Assembly: GCA_040269895.1 (NCBI GenBank)
Contig: CP158568.1
Coordinates: forward strand, 4,492,001 to 4,556,000
Length of the DNA: 64,000 nucleotides
Direction of reading: 5' to 3'
Source of the DNA: Ancalomicrobiaceae bacterium S20
GTDB lineage: Bacteria > Pseudomonadota > Alphaproteobacteria > Rhizobiales > Ancalomicrobiaceae
Shown here: in pieces, positions 31,067-39,844 of the stretch
Layout: every line of letters begins with the position of its first letter
Numbering within the stretch: the first letter of the stretch is position 1
Position numbers and translations under genes: made by a program
The notes under the pieces: model-generated
What the model was told of the DNA's origin: nothing
What the model saw: the letters and a program-made list of their open reading frames with translations, nothing else
The model's database searches: none

Positions 31067-32609
31067 TCAGGCCCGAAGTGCGCGGCGGAGCACCTTGCCG
31101 GAGCCGGTGCGCGGCAGTTCCTCGACGAAGACGTAGCGGCGCGGGCGCTTGTAGTCGGCGAGGCGATCGGCGGCGAGCGCCTCGAGCCCGGCGGGGTCGG
31201 GCGTCGCGTCGGCGCGCGGCACCACGAAGGCGGTGACGATCGAGACCTCGCCGGCGCGGGTCTCGACGACCGCGACCTCGGCGACGTCCGGGTGCTCGGC
31301 CAAAGCGCGCTCGACCTCTTCCGGCGCGACCCGATAGCCGAAGGCGTTCATCTGGTCGTCGGCGCGGCCCTCGTACCAGAGGTAGCCGTCGGCGTCGAAA
31401 CGGGCGAGGTCGCCGGTCAGGAACCAGTCGCCGCGAAACGCCGCCGCGGTCTCTTCGGGCAAATGCCAATAACCGAGCATCAGGCCGGGGTCAGAGCGAT
31501 GCACGGCCAGCACCCCGTCTCGCCCGCGGGCAGCGGCGTCGCCGCGTCCGGCGCCTCCTCATCCCCGGCAGCACCGCCACGCGGCGGCCGGCCTGGGGCT
31601 TGCCGGGACTGCCGGGGCGGGTCGGCACTTGCGGGCCGGACGAGACATAGGTCGAGATCTCGCTCATGCCGAGCGCCTCATAGAGCGGCCGGCCGGTCGC
31701 CTCGAGCCAATCGCGATGCAGGGCGGGCTTCAGCGCCTCGCCGGCGGTCAGACCATGGCGGAGCGCGGGGAAGCGGTCGGGCGTGATCGCGCCATACTTC
31801 AGGATGCGCCGATAGAGCCCCGGCACGGCGGCGAACAGCGTCGCGTCGGTCGCCTCGAGAATATCCGGCCATGCCTCGGGTGGCCGGTCGCCCAGATGCA
31901 CGATGCTGGTCGCGCCCATGGCCCAGGGGTCCATCAGGCCGGCGCCGAGCGTGTAGGTCCAGTTGAAGGCGCCGGCGTGGAACAGCCGGTCTTCGGGCAG
32001 CAGGCCGTACCAGCCGTCGATCATCGGCCGGCGGCCGAGGATCGCACGTTGCGCATGGGCGACGCCCTTCGGCCGACCGCTGGTGCCCGAGGTATAGACC
32101 AGGAAAGCCAGGTCGTCGGCCCCCGTGTCGGCGAAGTCCGCGGCCGCGGCCGCGAACAGCCACTCGATCTCGGCCGGGCCGAAGACCGTTGCTATCCCGG
32201 GGTCGGAGGGCATCGCGCCGGAGCCGTCGCCGAGCACGAGCCGCGCACCGGAATCGGCGAGGATCAGGTCGACCTCGCGTTCGGTGAGCTGCGTCGAGGT
32301 CGGGATCGGCGCGAGGCCGGCGGCGATCGCGCCGAAGAACAAGAGCGGGAAGGTCGAGGTGTTGCCGACCCGGAGCAGCACGCGTTCGCCCGGTCGCAGG
32401 CCCGTCTCACGCAGGCCACCGGCGACCCGGCGGACGGCTCCGGCGACCGCGCCATGGCTCCATGTCTCGACCACGCGGGCCGCGGGGCCCTCGACGACCA
32501 CGAGCGCGGGCTTGTCGCGGCGCGCCTCGGCGTGCGCGAGACAGTGGCGGGCGAGATTGAAGCGGCTCGGGATTTCCGACAGTGCGGGTGCATTCATGGC
32601 CGGGATCAT
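31067..32609 (-). pseudogene. Acyl-CoA/AMP-dependent synthetase, two frameshifts
   Basis: This is an adenylate-forming enzyme of about 513 residues, read in three frames. Frame one (ATG at 32609 or 32597) covers the N-terminal domain with LVYTSGTSGRPKGVAHAQRA and ends at RRVAVLPG. A one-base shift at 31563-31566 (GGGG on the coding strand) gives GDEEAPDAATPLPAGETG. A second one-base shift at 31513-31516 (again GGGG) gives VLAVHRSDPGLMLGYWHLPE, the hinge WFLTGDLARFDADGYLWYEG and the catalytic Lys region RTGSGKVLRRALRA. Each shift is explained by one missing G. The C-terminal core resembles benzoate-CoA ligase-type enzymes; the substrate is unknown. It may be an assembly error in G-runs. Confidence 0.78.
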
Positions 32610-32690
32610 GCCCGGACGACACGGGCTCGGCCAGTCGCACCTTGGTCGCGGTTGCGGATGTCGTGGCCTCGGGGCGCTTTCGCGGCGCGC

Positions 32691-33200
32691 TCAGGCGACG
32701 ACGTTCACCGAGCTGCCGGGCGCTGCAGGGGGCGTGGTCGTCGCGGCCGAGCTCGTCGCACTGGCGGTCGTCGACGAGGTGTCGGTCGCTGCTGCCGGCG
32801 TCACCGTCGTGGAAGCCCCCGTGGCGGTGGTGGAACTGGCGGCGGTGGCCGAGGAACTCGCGGAGGTTGCCGTCGTGGAAGAGGAACTGGCCACATCGGT
32901 CGAGCTCGACACGGAAACGCTGGAGCTCGATGGCGTCGTCGGCGCGTTGATCAGCGCCTGCGTGCCCTGCAGATCCTTGAGCGCTGCATCGATCTTCTTC
33001 TGCTGCTCGGCCGCGATGCGCTTCTGGGCGACCTTCCAGCCGTTGGAAACCGAAGACGCGCCGGCATTCTGCAGCGTGCCGAACAACGCCAAGCCGAGGC
33101 CCGCGACCTGGCTGTCATAGCTGTCCAGCACCTGCTTGTTGTAGGCGCGCAGGCGAGCGTTCTGGGCTCGGTAATAGTTGTAGAGCGACCCGACGGCCAT
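32691..33200 (-). CDS. Hypothetical protein with Ser/Thr/Ala-rich tail
   Basis: The 169-residue protein is not assigned to any family. Residues 1-~90 are a soluble, helical part (SLYNYYRAQNARLRAYNKQV... KVAQKRIAAEQQKKIDAALK). The remaining ~80 residues are almost only Ser, Thr, Ala, Pro and Val in irregular short repeats (SSSSTTATSASSSATAASST). There is no signal peptide, membrane helix or Cys. GGAG precedes the ATG at a good spacing and codon use fits the genome, so the gene looks real. The tail could be a linker or a disordered region. Confidence 0.6.
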   Translation of the reverse strand: MAVGSLYNYYRAQNARLRAYNKQVLDSYDSQVAGLGLALFGTLQNAGASSVSNGWKVAQKRIAAEQQKKIDAALKDLQGTQALINAPTTPSSSSVSVSSSTDVASSSSTTATSASSSATAASSTTATGASTTVTPAAATDTSSTTASATSSAATTTPPAAPGSSVNVVA

Positions 33201-33353
33201 GACTGCTCCGGCGCACGACGCGGTGATGCAGGATCACTGTCGGCCGGTAGCGTCAACGATTGGTTAATATCGGGCCGCGCCGTCCGGTAACGATTGCTCA
33301 ATCGTTACCGGGATCGTGCGAAGCAGCATCGATCCGCCGCCGCGCGGATCGGC

Positions 33354-34235
33354 TCAGCGGGTCGGGACCGGGCGCTCGCCGCGATAGTCGTAGAAGCCGC
33401 GCTGGGTCTTGCGGCCGAGCCAGCCGGCCTCGACGTATTTCACCAGGAGCGGGCAGGGGCGGTACTTCGAATCCGCCAAGCCTTCGTAGAGCACCTGCAT
33501 GATCGACAGGCAGGTGTCGAGGCCGATGAAGTCGGCGAGCTGCAGCGGGCCCATCGGGTGATTGGCGCCGAGCCGCATCGCGGTGTCGATCGCGTCGACC
33601 GATCCGACACCCTCGTAGAGCGTGTAGATCGCCTCGTTGATCATCGGCAGCAGGATGCGGTTGACGATGAAGGCCGGGAAGTCCTCGGCGACCGTCGAGG
33701 TCTTGCCGAGGCGGGCGACGAAGCGCTTGCAGAGGTCGAAGGTGTGGTCGTCGGTGGCGATGCCCCGGACCAGCTCGACGAGCTGCATCAGCGGCACAGG
33801 GTTCATGAAGTGAACGCCGACGAACTTCTCCGGCCGATCGGTCGCGGCGGCGAGCCGCGTGATCGAGATCGACGAGGTGTTGGTGGCGAGCAGCGCCTCG
33901 GGCTTCAGCACCGGGCAGAGCTGCTGCAGGATCTTGCGCTTGATCTGCTCGTTCTCGGTCGCGGCCTCGATCACGAGGTCGCAGTCGGAGAGGGCATCGA
34001 GATTCTCGGCCGCCTTGATCCGGGTCAGCGCCGCGACGCGTTCGGCGTCGCTGAGGGCGCCCCGATTCACCTGCCGGGCCATGTTGCCGTTGATGGTCGC
34101 CAGACCCGATTGGATCCGCTCGGGCGAGATGTCGTTGAGCGCGACGTCATAGCCGGCGACCGAACAGACATGGGCAATGCCGTTGCCCATCTGACCGGCA
34201 CCGATCACGCCGACTTTCTTGATCTCGAACGCCAT
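33354..34235 (-). CDS. 3-hydroxybutyryl-CoA dehydrogenase
   Basis: This 293-residue, NAD(P)-dependent 3-hydroxyacyl-CoA dehydrogenase has FEIKKVGVIGAGQMGNGIAH at the Rossmann site and ATNTSSISITRLAAATDRP. The catalytic His is in VGVHFMNPVPLMQLVE, and the C-terminal domain carries DFPAFIVNRILLPMINEAIY and GANHPMGPLQLADFIGLD. The size and the single domain separate it from FadB. It acts in butyrate/crotonyl-CoA or PHB-linked acyl-CoA metabolism. The ATG at 34235 is chosen by family alignment. It is read after etfB-etfA on the same strand, a frequent neighbourhood in Alphaproteobacteria. Confidence 0.93.
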   Translation of the reverse strand: MAFEIKKVGVIGAGQMGNGIAHVCSVAGYDVALNDISPERIQSGLATINGNMARQVNRGALSDAERVAALTRIKAAENLDALSDCDLVIEAATENEQIKRKILQQLCPVLKPEALLATNTSSISITRLAAATDRPEKFVGVHFMNPVPLMQLVELVRGIATDDHTFDLCKRFVARLGKTSTVAEDFPAFIVNRILLPMINEAIYTLYEGVGSVDAIDTAMRLGANHPMGPLQLADFIGLDTCLSIMQVLYEGLADSKYRPCPLLVKYVEAGWLGRKTQRGFYDYRGERPVPTR

Positions 34236-34431
34236 GACGGTTCCGGTCTCCGTTCCAACCGACAAATCTCTCAGAGCCTGAGCACCGCGCGGTCCAGCCG
34301 GACACGACGCGGATCAGCGCTCTCGATCACCCTCTCGTCCCCGGACATTCCGGCTGAGCGAGCGGGCGCATTCTTCCTCGGGCGTCAGCGAACGGCAAGT
34401 GTCGCGCGATCATCCGATAAGGGCATTGCAT

Positions 34432-34470
34432 CGCAGCAACAGAGGTGTTCGGCAAGCCCTTGTTGCTGCG
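34432..34470. repeat. 10-bp inverted repeat upstream of the dehydrogenase gene
   Basis: CGCAGCAACA (34432-34441) and TGTTGCTGCG (34461-34470) are perfect inverted copies 19 bases apart. A TGC-ATC-GCA element overlaps the left arm. It lies about 200 bases upstream of the start at 34235 and could be a regulator site or part of a leader hairpin. Confidence 0.4.
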
Positions 34471-34536
34471 GTCGGCCGCCGAGATCGGGAGGCCAAGCTC
34501 GCGCCGCCGATGTCGCATCGACGTCGCGTCGAGGGA

Positions 34537-34563
34537 GATCGCGCCCGATGGCCGGGCGCGATC
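34537..34563 (-). terminator. GC-rich hairpin after etfA
   Basis: GATCGCGCCCG (34537-34547) and CGGGCGCGATC (34553-34563) form a perfect 11-bp stem about 20 bases past the etfA stop. No U-tract follows, so it may protect the 3' end rather than terminate. Confidence 0.45.
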
Positions 34564-34582
34564 CCGATCGCGTGGTCTCGGC

Positions 34583-35527
34583 TCAGCGGCCGAGCTTGCC
34601 GAGCTCGGCCGCGAGCTCGGGCAGGGCGGTGTAGAGGTCGGCGACCAGGCCGTAGTCGGCGACCTGGAAGATCGGCGCCTCTTCGTCCTTGTTGATCGCG
34701 ACGATGACCTTGCTGTCCTTCATGCCCGCGAGATGCTGGATCGCGCCGGAAATGCCGACCGCGACGTAGAGCTCGGGGGCGACGACCTTGCCGGTCTGGC
34801 CGACCTGCCAGTCGTTCGGGGCGTAGCCCGCATCGACCGCGGCGCGCGAGGCACCGATGGCGGCGCCGAGCTTGTCGGCGACCGGCTCGATGTAGGTCGT
34901 GAAGTTCTCGCGGCTCTGCATCGCGCGACCACCGGAGACGATGATCTTGGCCGAGGTCAGTTCCGGACGGTCGGACTTCGACAGCTCCTCGCCGACGAAG
35001 GTCGACAGGCCCGGATTGGCGGCGGCCGAGACGGTCTCGATCGCGGCCGAGCCACCCTCGCCGGTCGCCTGGAAGGCGGCGGTGCGGACGGTGACGATCT
35101 TCTTCGGATCGGTCGACTGCACGGTCTGGATCGCGTTGCCGGCGTAGATCGGCCGCTCGAACGTGTCGGCGGAGACAACCTTGGTCACGTCGGAGATCTG
35201 CATGACGTCGATGAGCGCGGCGACGCGCGGCAGGACGTTCTTGGCCGCCGAGGTGGCCGGGCCGACGATGGCGTCGTAGCCACCGGCGAGCGACACGATC
35301 AGCGCCGCATAGGGCTCGGCCAGGCGCTGCTCGAGCTCGTCGGCCTCGGCGAGGAGGACCTTCGAGACGCCCGAGAGCTTGGCGGCGGCTTCGGCCGCGC
35401 CGCGGGCGTTCTTGCCGGCGACGAGCACATGCACGTCGCCGCCGATCGCCAGCGCCGCGGTCAGCGCCTTGTTGGTGGCGTCGCGCAGGGTGGCGTTGTC
35501 GTGTTCAGCGATGAGAAGAACGGTCAT
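34583..35527 (-). CDS. etfA: Electron transfer flavoprotein subunit alpha
   Basis: EtfA/FixB carries the FAD of the ETF heterodimer that takes electrons from acyl-CoA dehydrogenases and passes them to ETF-quinone oxidoreductase. The 314-residue product begins [20 protein letters not shown]. The FAD-domain signature is complete: [20 protein letters not shown], then [40 protein letters not shown] and [20 protein letters not shown]. The ATG at 35527 has AAGGA nine bases upstream. etfB precedes it by 20 bases. The acyl-CoA dehydrogenase 4 kb upstream is a likely electron donor. Confidence 0.97.
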   Translation of the reverse strand: MTVLLIAEHDNATLRDATNKALTAALAIGGDVHVLVAGKNARGAAEAAAKLSGVSKVLLAEADELEQRLAEPYAALIVSLAGGYDAIVGPATSAAKNVLPRVAALIDVMQISDVTKVVSADTFERPIYAGNAIQTVQSTDPKKIVTVRTAAFQATGEGGSAAIETVSAAANPGLSTFVGEELSKSDRPELTSAKIIVSGGRAMQSRENFTTYIEPVADKLGAAIGASRAAVDAGYAPNDWQVGQTGKVVAPELYVAVGISGAIQHLAGMKDSKVIVAINKDEEAPIFQVADYGLVADLYTALPELAAELGKLGR

Positions 35528-35547
35528 GGTGGTCAAATCCTTCCTTC

Positions 35548-36297
35548 TCAGATCACGCCGGCTTCGTTCTTGAGCTTGCCGACCAGATCGGCGACCGAGC
35601 CGACCTTGACGCCGGCCTTGCGCGCCGGCGGCTCGACGGTCTTGAGCACCTTGAGGCGCGGCGCCACATCGACGCCGAAGTCCGCCGGGGTCTTCTCGTC
35701 GATCGGCTTCTTCTTCGCCTTCATGATGTTCGGCAGCGACGCGTAGCGCGGCTCGTTGAGGCGCAGGTCGGTCGTCACGATCGCCGGCAGCTTCAGCGCG
35801 ATCGACTGCAGGCCGCCGTCGACCTCACGGGTGATGGCGAGCGTCTCGCCCTCGACGGTCAGCTTGGAGGCGAAGGTGCCCTGGGCCCAGCCGAGCAGCG
35901 CGGCGAGCATCTGGCCGGTCTGGCCCATGTCGTCGTCGATCGCCTGCTTGCCGAGGATGACGAGGCCCGGGGCCTCGGCCTCGACGACGCCCTTGAGGAT
36001 CTTGGCGACGGCGAGCGGCTCGGTGGTTTCGTCGGTCTTGACCAGGATGCCGCGGTCGGCACCCATGGCGAGGCCGGTGCGCAGCGTCTCGGCGGCCTGC
36101 GCCGGGCCGATCGACACGACCACGATCTCGGTCGCGACGCCCTTTTCCTTCAGGCGGATCGCCTCTTCGACGGCGATTTCGTCGAAGGGGTTCATGGACA
36201 TCTTGACGTTGGCGAGATCGACGCCCGAGCCGTCCGGCTTGACGCGAATCTTGACGTTGTAGTCGACCACCCGTTTCACGGGCACCAGGATCTTCAT
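35548..36297 (-). CDS. etfB: Electron transfer flavoprotein subunit beta
   Basis: EtfB/FixA is the AMP-binding partner of EtfA. The 249-residue product begins [20 protein letters not shown]. It includes [40 protein letters not shown] and the C-terminal signature region [20 protein letters not shown] followed by [20 protein letters not shown]. The start is set by family alignment and GGAG upstream. It heads the etfBA pair. Confidence 0.97.
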   Translation of the reverse strand: MKILVPVKRVVDYNVKIRVKPDGSGVDLANVKMSMNPFDEIAVEEAIRLKEKGVATEIVVVSIGPAQAAETLRTGLAMGADRGILVKTDETTEPLAVAKILKGVVEAEAPGLVILGKQAIDDDMGQTGQMLAALLGWAQGTFASKLTVEGETLAITREVDGGLQSIALKLPAIVTTDLRLNEPRYASLPNIMKAKKKPIDEKTPADFGVDVAPRLKVLKTVEPPARKAGVKVGSVADLVGKLKNEAGVI

Positions 36298-36524
36298 GGG
36301 CGAGGTCTCCGTGGAGAAGCCGGTTCGGCCGGCTATCGTTCGCGATCGACGCTCGTAGCCTACCCTATTGGGCAACACTTTTCCGAGCGCGACACGTTGA
36401 AGGTGGCGCGGACGCTAATGACGAAGAGGGGGCGAGTCAATTCGCCCGAAAGGCGCAAATTTTGCGGTGCGGCATCGGCGCGCGGTCCGATGGCCGCGGG
36501 GCTCCCGCCGGTGCGCCGCCCGGC

Positions 36525-37253
36525 TCACGCCTCGGCCCGCGTGAGTTCTTCGGCGCGGGCGAGATCCAGCCCCCGGTCGAACAGCGGTACGCCGGCGCGG
36601 CGGAACAGCACCACCAGCACGGCGCCGGAGATGAGGCCGCCGACATGCGCCCACCAGGCGACGTCGTCCTCGGTCTGCACCGCGACCATGTAGACCTGCA
36701 TCAGGGCCCAGAAGCCGAGCACCATCCAGGCGGCGAGCGGCAGCGGAAGCCGGCCGAGCGCCAGCACCCAGACCTTCACGCGCGGATGCAGCAGGAGGTA
36801 GGCCGAGACCACCGCGGCGACGGCACCGGAGGCGCCGACCAGCGGCAGGTCGGAGGCCGGGTGCGCGATCACATGGGCGAGGCCGGCGAAGGCCGCCGAT
36901 AGCAGGAAGAACAGCGCGAAGCGCACATGGCCCATCGCATCCTCGACATTGTCGCCGAACACGAACAGGAACAGCAGGTTGCCCAGCAGATGCATGAAGC
37001 CGCCGTGGACGAAGGCGTAGGTCGCCAGCGTCCAGTGCGGCGCGACCAGATCGTAGATCTTCGGCAGCCGGCGCGTGCCCTCGATGACGCTCGGAATCAC
37101 GCCGAACGACACTTCGATCCCCTGCTGTCCGCCATAGACCCAGCCGGTGAAGCCGATGCCGTAGACGATCAGGTTGAGCGCGATGATCGTCCAGGTGACG
37201 AAGGGCACCCGGATATGGCGCAAGGGATTGAAATCATAGAGTGGAACGAACAT
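36525..37253 (-). CDS. Rhomboid family intramembrane serine protease
   Basis: This 242-residue inner-membrane protein has six to seven helices. The rhomboid hallmarks are in place: HGGFMHLLGN at 83-92, the catalytic Ser142 in GASGAVAAV and the catalytic His203 in WWAHVGGLISG. The protein should cut single-pass membrane proteins within the membrane; its substrate is unknown. It follows etfBA upstream on the same strand with 227 bases in between, so cotranscription is not required. Confidence 0.92.
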   Translation of the reverse strand: MFVPLYDFNPLRHIRVPFVTWTIIALNLIVYGIGFTGWVYGGQQGIEVSFGVIPSVIEGTRRLPKIYDLVAPHWTLATYAFVHGGFMHLLGNLLFLFVFGDNVEDAMGHVRFALFFLLSAAFAGLAHVIAHPASDLPLVGASGAVAAVVSAYLLLHPRVKVWVLALGRLPLPLAAWMVLGFWALMQVYMVAVQTEDDVAWWAHVGGLISGAVLVVLFRRAGVPLFDRGLDLARAEELTRAEA

Positions 37254-37432
37254 CGGCGAGCCCCGTCCGATCCGGCGCCGACCTCGATTCGTGGGCGCCG
37301 TGGTTCAGCCTGAGCCAACCATGCTTCAGCACGACCGTCGAGGTCGGCTTGCGCGCAGCAGCGCAGCGCCGGGGCCCGACCGGACCGGTCGGGTCTATGC
37401 CTGCGCGTTCGGCCGGTCTCGCCGCGCGAGGC

Positions 37433-38011
37433 TCAGCGGTTCTGGCCGGGCACCCAGAGCACGTCGGCCGCGCCGCAGCCGTTGACCCAGCGGCTGGCGA
37501 CGAAGAAGAAATCCGACAGCCGGTTCATGTACTTGAGCGCGGCCTCGCCGACAATCTCGTCCTCGGATTTGGCGAGCGCCACCATCAGACGCTCGGCGCG
37601 GCGCGAGACCGTGCGGGCGAGGTGCAGGTAGGCGGCGGCCGGGCTGCCGCCGGGCAGGACGAAGGAGCGCAGCGGCTTCAGATCGGCGTTGAGCGTGTCG
37701 ATGTCGGCCTCGACGCGCTCGACCTGCGCCATGGTGACGCGGATCGGCGTCCAGGCGAGTTCCTTGCCCTCGGGCGTGGCGAGATCGGCGCCGAGATCGA
37801 ACAGGTCGTTCTGGATCCGGCCGAGCATGGCATCGACCGCGGGATGGGCCGTCGCCGTGTGCAGCCGTGCTAGACCCACTGCGGCGTTGGTCTCGTCGAC
37901 CGTGCCATAGGCCTCGATGCGCAGGTCGAACTTCGGGCGGCGCTCGCCGGTCGACAGCGCGGTGGTGCCGTCGTCGCCGGTGCGGGTGTAGATGCGATTG
38001 AGGACGACCAT
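37433..38011 (-). CDS. Cob(I)yrinic acid a,c-diamide adenosyltransferase (PduO type)
   Basis: The 192-residue enzyme moves adenosyl from ATP to cob(I)alamin to make coenzyme B12. It begins MVVLNRIYTRTGDDGTTALS, the ATP-binding N-terminus of PduO/CobO-type trimers. RIEAYGTVDETNAAVGLARL is the conserved core. The second motif region is KPLRSFVLPGGSPAAAYLHL with ARTVSRRAER, and it ends with YMNRLSDFFFVASRWVN. B12 coenzyme would serve methylmalonyl-CoA, ethylmalonyl-CoA or related mutases. The HIG1-domain gene lies upstream on the same strand. Confidence 0.95.
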   Translation of the reverse strand: MVVLNRIYTRTGDDGTTALSTGERRPKFDLRIEAYGTVDETNAAVGLARLHTATAHPAVDAMLGRIQNDLFDLGADLATPEGKELAWTPIRVTMAQVERVEADIDTLNADLKPLRSFVLPGGSPAAAYLHLARTVSRRAERLMVALAKSEDEIVGEAALKYMNRLSDFFFVASRWVNGCGAADVLWVPGQNR

Positions 38012-38182
38012 CGGGGTTCTCGTCGGATCAGTTCTCGTCGGATCGATTTTGCGGGCCCGCGTCTTACGAGGCCGGCCGAGGCTCGGACCATCGCCGATCC
38101 CGCTCGCACAGAAAAGGGCAAGGGGCGGACCGATCGTCGCGGCGGGCTCGGTCGGGCCGGCGCTAACGGCCGCGCCGGCGGC

Positions 38183-38374
38183 TCAGCGGTCCATCAGCGC
38201 GATCGCGATCATGATGATGACCAGCGCGATCGCCTGCAGGCCGATGCGCCAGCGCATCAGCGTCTGGCTGGTGTTGGCGCTGCCGCCGCGCAGCAGATTG
38301 AACAGGCCCATGGCGAGCACGATGATGACCGCGCCGATGGCGAAGGGAACGAGGTGGTAGAAGAAGCCGGCCAT
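38183..38374 (-). CDS. HIG1-domain twin transmembrane protein
   Basis: This is a 63-residue membrane protein with two helices (FAIGAVIIVLAMGLFNLL and IGLQAIALVIIMIAIALM) around a short polar loop. The loop contains QTLMRWRIGLQ, an exact match to the QxxxRxRxxxQ pattern of HIG1 domains. The ATG at 38374 was chosen because it gives a compact family-like protein; an ATG further upstream adds Pro-rich residues. Members in Alphaproteobacteria are small cytochrome oxidase-associated proteins or of unknown role. It reads towards the PduO gene. Confidence 0.75.
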   Translation of the reverse strand: MAGFFYHLVPFAIGAVIIVLAMGLFNLLRGGSANTSQTLMRWRIGLQAIALVIIMIAIALMDR

Positions 38375-38491
38375 CGGAGTGCACTCGGTTGCGCGAAGGG
38401 GCGGAGGGATCATGGGCCGAAACGGCGCAGCGGAACCTAGCGCGGCGATGCCGGCTCAGAAAGGTCGTGCCGCATCACTTTCGTCGAGCGC

Positions 38492-39340
38492 TCATGCCTC
38501 GGCGTCGGACAGCCGGCCGAGCAGGGCCGAGCGCCAGCGCTCCGGCAGGAATCGGCGGGCGAGGCCCATCACGTGCGTCGGCAGGGTCACGGCATAAGCC
38601 GGGGCCGGGTTCGGGTGTTCCAGCGCGACGACGAGTTTGGCGACCACGGCTTCCGGTCCGAGCTTGAAGCGGCTCGCGCCGCCGCGCGCCATGCGCTCCA
38701 GCCGGCGCCGGTATATGTCGCGATGAGCGGAGGCATCAATGTCGATGTTGGCGTGGAACATCGCCATCGCATTGGGCACGAAGCGGGTCGCGATCGGGCC
38801 GGGACGGATCGAGACGACCTTGATGCCGGTGCCGTCGAGTTCCAGCCTGAGCGTGTCGGTCAGGCCTTCGAGCGCGTGTTTCGAGGCGTTGTAGGCGCCG
38901 CGGTACTTCATCGCGATGATGCCGAGAACCGACGAGCACTGCACGATACGGCCCTCGCCGGCGGCGCGCATGGCCGGGATCACGCGGCGGGTCAGGTCGT
39001 GCCAGCCGAAGAGATTGGCCTCGAACTGCATGCGCAGCACGTCGGTGGTCAGGTCCTCGACTGCGCCCGGTTGGCCATAGGCGCCGTTGTTGAACAGGCC
39101 GTAGAGACGGCCGTCGGTGCGGGCGAGCACGGTCTCGGCGGCAGCGGCGATGCTGGCGCCGTCGCGATAGTCGAGGAACAGGGCCTCGACGCCCGCGGCC
39201 TCGAGGGCGCGGAGATCCTCGTCCCGGCGGGCGGTGGCGAAGACGCGGTAGCCGCGCGCCCGGAGCCCGATCGCGGCGGCGTGGCCGATCCCGGAGGAGG
39301 CGCCCGTGATCAGGATGCTGCGAGGCACGGCGGCGGTCAT
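38492..39340 (-). CDS. SDR family oxidoreductase
   Basis: This is a 282-residue classical short-chain dehydrogenase. The cofactor site is ILITGASSGIGHAAAIGLRA, an NNGAYG motif lies at the end of strand 4, and the catalytic Ser and YNASK (Tyr-x-x-x-Lys) are found in CSSVLGIIAMKYRGAYNASK. The helical cap and C-terminus (RFLPERWRSALLGRL) resemble the retinol-dehydrogenase-like subgroup. The substrate is unknown. AGGAG stands six bases before the ATG at 39340, which overrides a longer frame. Confidence 0.9.
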   Translation of the reverse strand: MTAAVPRSILITGASSGIGHAAAIGLRARGYRVFATARRDEDLRALEAAGVEALFLDYRDGASIAAAAETVLARTDGRLYGLFNNGAYGQPGAVEDLTTDVLRMQFEANLFGWHDLTRRVIPAMRAAGEGRIVQCSSVLGIIAMKYRGAYNASKHALEGLTDTLRLELDGTGIKVVSIRPGPIATRFVPNAMAMFHANIDIDASAHRDIYRRRLERMARGGASRFKLGPEAVVAKLVVALEHPNPAPAYAVTLPTHVMGLARRFLPERWRSALLGRLSDAEA

Positions 39341-39460
39341 CGGGATCTCCTGGCGCTGAGACGCGGTCCGCGCCGGCGTCGGCCTGCGGTCGGCTACGCC
39401 TCTAGCACGGGAGACGGTGGCACGGGAGCCTTTGGCCAGGGAAACCGGGGTCATGAATCA

Positions 39461-39490
39461 AAACCGGCCGACGTTTCCGTCGGCCGGTTT
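39461..39490 (-). terminator. Strong hairpin, possible bidirectional terminator
   Basis: AAACCGGCCGACG (39461-39473) pairs perfectly over 13 bp with CGTCGGCCGGTTT (39478-39490) around TTTC. On the minus strand TTTTGATT follows; on the plus strand only TTTGAAA. Confidence 0.6.
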
Positions 39491-39669
39491 GAAATGGAGT
39501 ATGCGATGACCGTGTGTGTCTGGACATTGCCAAAGTCACGGCAAGCTGACAAGCGATAGTGCATCGGAAGGTAAACGCAGGCGGTGCGGGGACGTTAACG
39601 TCGTTAACCACGCCGCGACCCGTCGCTCGACGCAGTTCTTGCGTCGCTCGCGCCAGCGTTGAAAAGAAA

Positions 39670-39698
39670 AAGGCCGGTCGAGCGAGAGCTCGACCGGC
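39670..39698 (-). terminator. Terminator of the long acyl-CoA dehydrogenase transcript
   Basis: GCCGGTCGAGC (39673-39683) pairs with GCTCGACCGGC (39688-39698) around GAGA. Read on the minus strand the stem is followed by CTTTTTCTTTTC, a good U-tract. It lies about 150 bases after the gene stop. Confidence 0.75.
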
Positions 39699-39844
39699 TT
39701 GAGAGAAGGTAACGGACGGGATCCCCTGAACCCGAACCGTGACGCCATCATCGCTTTTGCAGCAATAATGCCAACCCCTGGATTTTCAGGGGGCGACTGT
39801 CCGTTGCGGCTCGCCTGAGGCTACCTCTGCGGCCGGTGCTCGCG

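Larger units (their letters stand above)
34236..34582. other. Gene-free region between etfA and hbd
   Basis: The 347-base region holds two inverted repeats listed separately (34432-34470 and 34537-34563) and an unclear promoter for the 3-hydroxybutyryl-CoA dehydrogenase gene. No gene or RNA was recognised. Confidence 0.5.
39341..39844. other. 504-base gene-free region with two strong hairpins
   Basis: The region lies between the SDR gene and the end of the long acyl-CoA dehydrogenase gene, both on the minus strand. It contains two perfect stem-loops (39461-39490, 39673-39698), each followed by T-rich sequence on the minus strand. It also has GTTAACGTCGTTAAC at about 39594-39608. The interval between the hairpins (~180 bases) could encode a small RNA. 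Only a 21-codon open frame at 39494-39559 was seen, without a ribosome-binding site. Confidence 0.45.

Noticed and set aside
36454-36466. CGCAAATTTTGCG palindrome upstream of etfB as an FNR/FixK site
   Set aside because: It does not match TTGAT-N4-ATCAA, and no other copy was seen before related genes.
39494-39559. 21-codon plus-strand open frame (MEYAMTVCVWTLPKSRQADK)
   Set aside because: It has no ribosome-binding site and directly follows a hairpin; too short to support.
39594-39608. GTTAACGTCGTTAAC as a CtrA cell-cycle box
   Set aside because: The TTAA halves are five bases apart; the known box needs seven.
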